Source: Victivallis sp. Marseille-Q1083
Lineage (GTDB): Bacteria > Verrucomicrobiota > Lentisphaeria > Victivallales > Victivallaceae
NCBI RefSeq assembly: GCF_903645315.1
Contig: NZ_CAHJXL010000002.1
Span: 248,001 to 312,000 of the forward strand
Length of the DNA stretch: 64,000 bases
Reading direction: 5' to 3'
Within the stretch, counting starts at the first letter, position 1. Each line of letters begins with the position of its first letter. Below the pieces are notes generated by a model. It was not told where the DNA came from. It saw only the letters and a program-made list of their open reading frames with translations, and made no database searches. The translations under genes were made by a program, and so were the position numbers. This document shows positions 44,931-51,496 of this stretch, one piece after another.

Positions 44931-45835
44931 TATTTCACCCCTGCCGCATAGTCCAGCGCCACTTCCGCCGCGGTCTTGAACCTGCCGCCGGCCGCTTTCA
45001 AGCCGGCCAGCACCCGGTCGAATTGGCGGCAGGCCTCTTCGCCGCAGTTCTGAGTGATAAACGGCAACGGCCGGACGCTGGCTTCGCCGTAGTCGATCGC
45101 CCCCGACGGCATCGGATGAAATTCCCACGGGTGGAAGTAAAAACACAACACAGGATGGACATGGCGTTCGCTGACGTAATCGACGAAGCCGGCCGCCTTG
45201 GCCAGCAGCGCCTCGGCGCCGGCGGTCCGGAACAGCGGCCACTGGTCCCGATCGCGCTGGCAGGGATCGCGGCTTTCCATCGCCAGGTCGCAGAAATTCG
45301 GAATTTCCACCAATTGCAAATCGCCGGGTTCCGTCCAGTCTGCCGCCGAAGGATGGTAGGGCGCCAGGCGGTTGCGGTAAAAGAACAGCGGCAGCGAAGC
45401 GTCGGCGAGATAGCCGAGCGCCTCGAGTTCCCGAACCACCCGGGTGCTGCCCCACAGCCGGGGACAGCGGAAACTGGTCGGCCGGGTTCCGCCATTGGCT
45501 TCCTGTACCAGACGGGTCGCCTCCCGGATGCGGCCGGCCACTTCAAAGTCGCAAACCGGCCAGTTGTTCGGCAGGGGAAACAGCGGATCGCCGAGCGTCT
45601 CATGATAGAGCGAATGACAACCGATCTCATGACCGGCTGCTGCAACCTGTCGGACAATCTGCGGATGCTGCGAGGCGGCATGACCGGTCCAGAAAAACGT
45701 GGCGCCGGCGCCATGGCGCTCCAGGAGTTCCAGCAGCCGGAAGGTGCCGAATTTGACTCCTTCGTAAAAATCGGTGAAACTGCCGATGTCATTTTCCATA
45801 TCGATGCCGAGCACCACGTCGAATTGCGTTTCCAT
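44930..45835 (-). CDS. Polysaccharide deacetylase (NodB-type)
   Basis: A 301-residue carbohydrate-esterase-family-4-like protein. VVLGIDMENDIGSF carries the Asp pair, GHEIGCHSLYHETL the metal-binding histidines, SFRCPRLWG the Arg/Pro block and FYFHPWEFHP the late catalytic His. It would remove N- or O-acetyl groups. It has no signal peptide, so its substrate is probably a cytoplasmic sugar derivative. It lies 36 bp after the M24 gene and overlaps the next gene by one base, so the three genes are almost certainly translated together. Confidence 0.85.
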   Translation of the reverse strand: METQFDVVLGIDMENDIGSFTDFYEGVKFGTFRLLELLERHGAGATFFWTGHAASQHPQIVRQVAAAGHEIGCHSLYHETLGDPLFPLPNNWPVCDFEVAGRIREATRLVQEANGGTRPTSFRCPRLWGSTRVVRELEALGYLADASLPLFFYRNRLAPYHPSAADWTEPGDLQLVEIPNFCDLAMESRDPCQRDRDQWPLFRTAGAEALLAKAAGFVDYVSERHVHPVLCFYFHPWEFHPMPSGAIDYGEASVRPLPFITQNCGEEACRQFDRVLAGLKAAGGRFKTAAEVALDYAAGVK

Positions 45836-45871
45836 TCAAACAACCTTTCCTGAGTTTTCCTGAATATAACT

Positions 45872-47056
45872 TCAGAATTCGAAATGGTCCAGGTCGGAAT
45901 GGCGTTTATCCAACGCCGGGCTGAACGGCACCGCGCCGGCGGCGGTGATCTCATAACCGCTTTCGATACGGATGCCGTTGAATTCCGGATGGCCGAAGAA
46001 ACTGATGTCGACGCAGACGGTCATGCCGGGTTCCAGCACATCGTCGCTGTTCGGGCCGAAAAATGGCCCTTCCGCCTCGTTGAGGCCGATGGTGTGGGCG
46101 AACGGGCAGACCAGGTAGGACTCGAAGCCGTGCTGACGGAAATACCGCCGGGCCGGCGCGTCGATTTCCCGTCCGGTCAAGCCAGGCTGCAATTTTTCTC
46201 GGGTCAGGACGAACGCTTCACGCAAATACTTCATGCTCTCAATCTGCCGGGCCGAGTAGACTCCGTTGACCGGCAGAGCGTCGCCGACCACGCCGGCGTA
46301 ACCGCATACTTTCGGCGCGATACCGATCATCACCATCTCGCCGTCCTGCATGATTTTGTTGGTTGAGGTCGGCACTACGGCGTTGCTGCGGCTGCCGCTG
46401 CCGACGATGGCGGTGAAGCCGAAGCCGGTGGCGCCGCGGCTGCGCGCGGCATATTCGCCGGCTGCCGCCACTTCGATTTCACTGTTGCCGACGGCGATTT
46501 TCGCTTTCATCGCTTCATAGGCAAAATCGGCCAGCTTGAAAGCGGCGCGAATCTGTTCAATTTCCCATGGTGATTTCCCGGCGCGGAAAGCCAGAAATTC
46601 GGTCGTGATGTCGGAAATTTCCACACCGGCGAAACCCGCTTCGATCTCGCGGCGGCAGCGGTAGGGCATCCGGTCGCCGCCGACCAGGCCGATCCGGCGA
46701 ACGCTGCCGAGGGTTTGCTGCAATTCGGCGAACAATTCCGGAAAACCGATGATTTCGGCGGCCGGGTACTCTTCGTCCGGCACCATGAACACCGGAAAAT
46801 TCCGGGTATTCTTGACCGCGCTGTCCTGCCGGGCGAACGGTTCGCTTTCGGGGCCGCCGAGCAGCATGGCCGGTCCCTTGCGGGGCACCAGCACCGCTCC
46901 GCTCTCGAACTGCGGACACCAGCCGGTCAGGTACCAGCCGTTGGCCAGGTTGCATTCATCGTAATAGACCAGGGCCAGGTCGAGATTTTTGGCCTCCAGC
47001 AATTTTTTTACGGCGTCGAGACGTTGTTCACTTTCACTCGCAATCAGGTAACTCAT
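45872..47056 (-). CDS. M24/creatinase-family metallopeptidase-like protein
   Basis: About 394 residues from ATG 47056, 7 nt after AAGGAG. Residues 1-150 match a creatinase/prolidase N-terminal domain, and residues 160-394 the pita-bread fold (PWEIEQIRAAFKLADFAYEA). Of the five metal ligands, the His in PFAHTIGLNEAEGP and late Glu in RIESGYEIT are present. The first Asp site reads MIGIAPKVCGYAGVVGDALP, so one Asp is missing. That recalls creatinase, which is metal-free, and suggests hydrolysis of a non-peptide C-N bond or altered metal binding. It is first in the operon and divergent from a LacI regulator. Confidence 0.8.
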   Translation of the reverse strand: MSYLIASESEQRLDAVKKLLEAKNLDLALVYYDECNLANGWYLTGWCPQFESGAVLVPRKGPAMLLGGPESEPFARQDSAVKNTRNFPVFMVPDEEYPAAEIIGFPELFAELQQTLGSVRRIGLVGGDRMPYRCRREIEAGFAGVEISDITTEFLAFRAGKSPWEIEQIRAAFKLADFAYEAMKAKIAVGNSEIEVAAAGEYAARSRGATGFGFTAIVGSGSRSNAVVPTSTNKIMQDGEMVMIGIAPKVCGYAGVVGDALPVNGVYSARQIESMKYLREAFVLTREKLQPGLTGREIDAPARRYFRQHGFESYLVCPFAHTIGLNEAEGPFFGPNSDDVLEPGMTVCVDISFFGHPEFNGIRIESGYEITAAGAVPFSPALDKRHSDLDHFEF

Positions 47057-47098
47057 GAGCCTTCTCCTTGACTTTGGGACCATTTAGGGGTGGTGAAA

Positions 47099-47112
47099 TG
47101 TTATATTTAACA
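47099..47112. promoter_or_regulatory. Operator-like inverted repeat 1
   Basis: TGTTATATTTAACA: arms TGTTA/TAACA around 4 bp. It overlaps a minus-strand TATAAC (47105-47100) that could be the -10 of the M24 operon. Confidence 0.5.
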
Positions 47113-47171
47113 GTTCTATGTTAAAAATGTCTGGATTTTCGGAAAAATCAAGCGCCGATTGGAAAAAAATC

Positions 47172-47204
47172 TTGTATTTTCACATTTAAATGTTATTTTT
47201 AACT
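47172..47204 (+). promoter_or_regulatory. Operator-like inverted repeat 2 and possible LacI promoter
   Basis: TGTTATTTTTAACT (47191-47204) matches repeat 1 at 12 of 14 positions. It overlaps the -10 of TTGTAT (47172-47177)-16-TATTTT (47194-47199). The perfect palindrome ACATTTAAATGT (47182-47193) adjoins it. Confidence 0.5.
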
Positions 47205-47306
47205 TTATAAAAGCGGAAAACCAAACTGAAACGGGACCGAAAAAAGCCGGCATTTTCGAATGACGATCACTGTGAAATCAATTTAACTTTGCGGAGTGGG
47301 TGGAAA

Positions 47307-48326
47307 ATGAAAGCGAGCAAATCCAAAGGGGTTTCGATCGAAATGATCGCCGCCGAATGCGGACTCAGCGCGATGACGGTAAGCCGGGCGTTGCGGCAGC
47401 AGGTCAGCGTGGCGGAAAAAACCCGGGAAAAGGTCTATGACGCGGCGGCCCGGCTGGGGTATTTGCGGTTGTCGCGGGCCGGGCGGAAACAGAATGAACC
47501 GGAAGCGCAGCACCGCCGGCTGATCCAGTTGATCGTCAGCACCCAGCAGGGATCGATGGCGCGGTTTCACTCCGAAGTGATTGCGCTGCTGGTCCAGGAT
47601 CTGGCGATGCACGGTTTCGAGTGCATCATCCGGACGACGGACTGCAATTACACCAATTTCCTGCGGCTGATCGAAACGGCCAAAAACGCCGACGTCGAGC
47701 GGACGGTGATCATCGGTTCGTTTTCCGACGCCGAACGGCGGGCGCTGTTGGTCGCTTTGCCGAACTCGCTGCTGCTGGACGACTCCGGCCGGGACGTGCT
47801 GGAAGCGGCGTACAGTTCCTTCGCATTCGACAATACCTGTGCGGCGGCGCTGGCCGTGCAACATCTTTTGAAGAATGACCGGCAGCGGATCGCTTTGATC
47901 ACCGGGCCGGCCGAACATTATTTTTCCCGGGAGATCGAATTCGGTTATCGCGATACGCTGGAAACCGCCGGTTTCGAACCGGACGATCAATTGATTTTAT
48001 ACACCGATTTTACGGCGGAAGGCGCCCAGGCGGCGGTCAATACGCTGCTGAACCGGCAGATTCCGTTCGACGCCATTTTCACCAACGATGAAATGGCCGC
48101 CGGTGTTTACCGGGCGCTGTACGAACATAACCTGCGGATTCCGGACCAGATTTCGGTCTGCGGCTGTGACGGCCTGCCGCTGGGAGAACAGCTTTATCCG
48201 CGGCTGACGACGGTGATGCTCGACTACCGGCAACTGGCCAAGCAGGCGGTGGAATGTATTTTGAACAGCAATGTCAACCCGATGAAAATCCGCCTGATCC
48301 CTTCGCTGCTGGTCCGGGAAAGCTGA
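47307..48326 (+). CDS. LacI-family transcriptional regulator
   Basis: About 339 residues from ATG 47307. The helix-turn-helix is SIEMIAAECGLSAMTVSRAL, the hinge region follows at about residue 50, and the sensor domain ends in IPDQISVCGCDGLPLGEQLY and TTVMLDYRQLAKQAVE. It lies 250 bp from the divergent M24 operon, with two matching inverted repeats between them, and upstream of the pseudopilin/secreted-hydrolase unit. It may control both sides. The ribosome-binding site is diffuse (GGAG 10 nt upstream, or GGTGG 3 nt). Confidence 0.9.
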   Translation: MKASKSKGVSIEMIAAECGLSAMTVSRALRQQVSVAEKTREKVYDAAARLGYLRLSRAGRKQNEPEAQHRRLIQLIVSTQQGSMARFHSEVIALLVQDLAMHGFECIIRTTDCNYTNFLRLIETAKNADVERTVIIGSFSDAERRALLVALPNSLLLDDSGRDVLEAAYSSFAFDNTCAAALAVQHLLKNDRQRIALITGPAEHYFSREIEFGYRDTLETAGFEPDDQLILYTDFTAEGAQAAVNTLLNRQIPFDAIFTNDEMAAGVYRALYEHNLRIPDQISVCGCDGLPLGEQLYPRLTTVMLDYRQLAKQAVECILNSNVNPMKIRLIPSLLVRES

Positions 48327-48457
48327 GCGCCCCGGCGGCGGCTTGCCGGGATGAAATAAAGAACTTATTCAGCCATTCCTCCGCGCCGGCGATGCGGCCG
48401 CGGAACGGTTGACGATGTGTGCACGATGCAAAAGCAGGAAAAAGAAGGAGCTTGACG

Positions 48458-50578
48458 ATGGAGTCGATGATGCAGGCGCCGGCCGCGCTGACCTTTCCGC
48501 ATTTTCCCAATCCGGTATGCTGCTTTCTGTTTCGCAACTGGAATATCGTCCCTCTCGCGAAACTGGCGGGTTTGATCGGAGCGACACCGGCGCAATTGCG
48601 GGAGCTGGCAAAGCGGATGGGATTGCCGCCGGCCGATGACCGCCATGCCGCGGCATGGCGGAGCCGGGGTTATTGTACAATCATCCGCCAGAATTGGCAT
48701 CTGCTGACCGAAGCGCAACTGTTGGAATTGCTCGAACTCTCGGCCGGCGAATTGGAACATATGCTGAAGGAAGACGATTTCCTGTGGGCGAAGCTGGGCT
48801 ATCTGAAGCCGGCGGCGACCCCGCTTGGCTACCGGCCGCCGAGCGCTGAAGAGTGGAAGCAACTGGAAAAGTTGCGGCAATGGATCGAAGCGGACTTTCC
48901 GCCGGAACTGCGGTCGTTCCGGCCGTTTGAATTCCGTCCGGGTGCAGTGGCCGGGGCGGCCGGGTCGCCGCATCTGCGGATGATTTACCCCTATTGCGCC
49001 TCCTATGGCGACTGGTTGCTGGATGATGCGCTGTCCGACTTTCCGGAACAATTGCTGGCAGAATATCAACAGGCCGGCATCAATGCGTTGTGGTTGCAGG
49101 GGTTGCTCTATCAACTGGTTCCCTGGCCGGGCCGGGCGCCGGCTTTGTCGGCCGGTTTTGAACGGCGGCGGCGCAATTTGCAGCGATTGACCGAACGGGC
49201 GGCGGGGTACGGCATCCGGATCCTCCTGTATTTCAACGAACCGCGCAGCATTCCCAAACGTTATGCGGCCGAATTTGCCGATTTGAAAAGTTTCGAACTG
49301 GAGCGCGAAGTGACATTGTGCACGTCGCGGCCGGCCGTGCTGGATTATCTGCGCCAGGCGACAACCGAACTGTTCCGGGCCTGTCCGCTGCTGGGCGGCC
49401 TCCTGACCATCACCCGGTCGGAGAATCCGACCAATTGCGCTTCCCACGACCGCAAGGGCGAATGCCCGCGTTGTGCGAAGCGGCCGACGGCGGAAATCAT
49501 CGCCGAGCTGCTCAACGCCTATGCCTCCGGCATTGCCGCCGCCGGTTCGGCGGCGCCGGTCCTGGCATACACCTGGGCCTGGGACGCAGAGGAGATTGAA
49601 GCGACCATCCGGCGCCTGGCCGGCAACATTTCCGTCCTGACGGTCAGTGAATGGGGCGTGCCGACCGATTGCGGCGGCTATTGTTCCGAAGTGATCGATT
49701 ACTCGATTTCCCATCCGGGGCCGTCAGCGCAGGCGCGCCGCAACTGGCAACTGGCCGGACAAGGCGGCCTGGGAAGGGCGGCGAAAATCCAGATCAACAA
49801 CTCCTGGGAGATGAGCGCGGTTCCCTATCTGCCGGTTTTCGCACTGGTCGAAACCCATCTGAACCGGCTGCGGGAGAGCGGTGTCGCGGATTTCATGCTC
49901 TCCTGGACTCTGGGCGGCTGGCCATCGCCGTTGATCGGCTTGCTGTCGGCCGACCGGGAAACGATCTTTCGTTCACTCTACGGCGAACCGGCCTTGCCGC
50001 TGCTGCTGCGGGCCGATGAACAACTGAGCCGGGCTTTTCAACTTTTCCCGTTCGACAAGGTGTCGGCGATCTATTACGCGCCGGTCAACTGCGGGCCGAT
50101 GAATCTGTTGTTCGCGTCGCCGACCGGTTATCGCGCGTCGATGGTCGGCTTTCCCTACGACGATCTGGCCACCTGGCGCGGCATCTATCCGGAAACGCTT
50201 TATGCCGAAACCTTCCGGACGATGAGCGAGGCGTGGGACGCCGGCGTGAAGCTGCTGGAGGCGGCGGCGGACCTGGTGCCGGAAGCATTGCACGATAATT
50301 ACGACGAGTTGCGGCGCTATGCGCAGGTGACCGGCGCCCATTTCGCTTCGGCCGCCAACCAGATCGCCTTCATTCTGCTGCGCTCGGAGCCGGAGAAAAA
50401 TAAGGAAGAGCTGCGGCAGATTCTGACCGATGAGATTCGGTTGGCGGTCTTGGTCAACCAGTTGCAGCACGAGGACGCTAAAATCGGTTTCGAGGCGAGC
50501 AATCACTATTACTATACGCCGAACAGTTTGATGGAAAAAGTATTGAATTGCCGGCAGCTGCTCGAATCTTTGCATTGA
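48458..50578 (+). CDS. Unrecognised barrel-like protein, possibly a glycosidase
   Basis: About 706 residues from ATG 48458, 7 nt after GAAGGAG; the longer frame from 48419 lacks such a site. I do not recognise the family. Residues 25-130 hold two short helical repeats that resemble DNA-binding turns (LAGLIGATPAQLRELAKRMG; LTEAQLLELLELSAGELEHM). From residue 180 on, alternating strands and helices suggest a TIM barrel (GINALWLQGLLYQLVPW, GIRILLYFNEPRSIPKR, LLGGLLTITRSENPTN, VLTVSEWGVPTDCGG). SHDRKGECPRCAKRP is a small Cys cluster. No signal peptide is present, so it is likely cytoplasmic. It lies between a LacI regulator and a pseudopilin gene. Confidence 0.6.
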   Translation: MESMMQAPAALTFPHFPNPVCCFLFRNWNIVPLAKLAGLIGATPAQLRELAKRMGLPPADDRHAAAWRSRGYCTIIRQNWHLLTEAQLLELLELSAGELEHMLKEDDFLWAKLGYLKPAATPLGYRPPSAEEWKQLEKLRQWIEADFPPELRSFRPFEFRPGAVAGAAGSPHLRMIYPYCASYGDWLLDDALSDFPEQLLAEYQQAGINALWLQGLLYQLVPWPGRAPALSAGFERRRRNLQRLTERAAGYGIRILLYFNEPRSIPKRYAAEFADLKSFELEREVTLCTSRPAVLDYLRQATTELFRACPLLGGLLTITRSENPTNCASHDRKGECPRCAKRPTAEIIAELLNAYASGIAAAGSAAPVLAYTWAWDAEEIEATIRRLAGNISVLTVSEWGVPTDCGGYCSEVIDYSISHPGPSAQARRNWQLAGQGGLGRAAKIQINNSWEMSAVPYLPVFALVETHLNRLRESGVADFMLSWTLGGWPSPLIGLLSADRETIFRSLYGEPALPLLLRADEQLSRAFQLFPFDKVSAIYYAPVNCGPMNLLFASPTGYRASMVGFPYDDLATWRGIYPETLYAETFRTMSEAWDAGVKLLEAAADLVPEALHDNYDELRRYAQVTGAHFASAANQIAFILLRSEPEKNKEELRQILTDEIRLAVLVNQLQHEDAKIGFEASNHYYYTPNSLMEKVLNCRQLLESLH

Positions 50579-50652
50579 AACGGGCGGTATGATCGATTGT
50601 TTGATTTAACATTTTTGTTGTTATTTATTTTGATTTTTGTTATGGAAAGGGG

Positions 50653-50681
50653 TTGACTTTTTTCGTTTTTTGTCCTATACT
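50653..50681 (+). promoter_or_regulatory. Promoter of the second pseudopilin unit
   Basis: TTGACT (50653-50658), 17 nt, TATACT (50676-50681). The inverted repeat AAATAT-GGATA-ATATTT (50684-50700) covers the predicted start site. Three TGTTA/TAACA half-sites (50607, 50619, 50638) lie upstream. The leader would be about 110 nt. Confidence 0.7.
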
Positions 50682-50798
50682 TTAAATATGGATAATATTT
50701 CGGCGAACAGTTCGTTGGGGTGGTAAGGAAAATTGCCGGAGTGTTGTGAAGCGGTACGGAATCAGAAATCTGAAACAGAAGGAAGGCGAGTCTGAAAG

Positions 50799-51488
50799 AT
50801 GAAGAACAATGAAAAAATTTTCACATTGATCGAATTGTTGGTCGTGATCGCGATTATCGCGATATTAGCCAGTATGCTGCTGCCGGCGCTGGGCAAGGCG
50901 AAGGCGGCGGCCCAGCGGATCAAATGCACCAGCAATCTCAAACAGGTCGGACTTTATCTGACGATGTACGGCAATGACCATGACGACACGATCGTCCCGG
51001 CGCTGTCGGAAGGCCTGCCGTGGGGAATGCTGTTGTTCCGGGCCGGCTTTTTCGGCGGCAGCAAGACGGAACCGAATACCGACAGCGAATTCGAACAGGA
51101 GATTCTCTATTGCCCGGTGGCGAAAACCTATGTCGGGACGGAAGTGCCGAGCCTGGCCGGAAAGCAAAACTGGCTGAGCGGTTATTACGTCTACGGTCTC
51201 AACTGGTATACCGGCGGCGGCGATCTGGCCGGCTGGCCGAAGACGCTGAAATTCACCCGTCTGGAGACGCCGAGTGAAACGATGTTGCTGATGGAGACCA
51301 ATCCGAATGGAATATGGACGGGGTATTATGCCAATGCGGATGCCAATTTGCATGACAAGCGCCATGGCGGGACGATGAACTGCACCTATTCCGACGGTCA
51401 CCTCGACATCAAGAAATATCTCCCCGGCGAAGTCAACAGCGAAGATTTGCCGTTCTGGGGATTGAACAATACGATCACCTTCAATTGA
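50799..51488 (+). CDS. Pseudopilin-like H-X9-DG protein
   Basis: A 229-residue relative of the pseudopilin at 36.3-37.1 kb, with the same hydrophobic helix ([19 protein letters not shown]) followed by the same [10 protein letters not shown]. The residue before the conserved Phe is Ile, so the normal Gly of the prepilin-peptidase site is absent here too. The C-terminus has H-X9-DG ([13 protein letters not shown]). GGAAGG precedes the ATG. It is translated just ahead of the large secreted protein, whose frame begins at its stop codon, so the two are coupled. Confidence 0.88.
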   Translation: MKNNEKIFTLIELLVVIAIIAILASMLLPALGKAKAAAQRIKCTSNLKQVGLYLTMYGNDHDDTIVPALSEGLPWGMLLFRAGFFGGSKTEPNTDSEFEQEILYCPVAKTYVGTEVPSLAGKQNWLSGYYVYGLNWYTGGGDLAGWPKTLKFTRLETPSETMLLMETNPNGIWTGYYANADANLHDKRHGGTMNCTYSDGHLDIKKYLPGEVNSEDLPFWGLNNTITFN

Positions 51489-51496
51489 TGCGGACG

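Noticed and set aside
43908-45455. A 515-codon version of the mutarotase-like gene
   Set aside because: The extra 175 codons overlap the deacetylase gene in another frame; the ATG at 44930 in TAATG overlap is the natural start.
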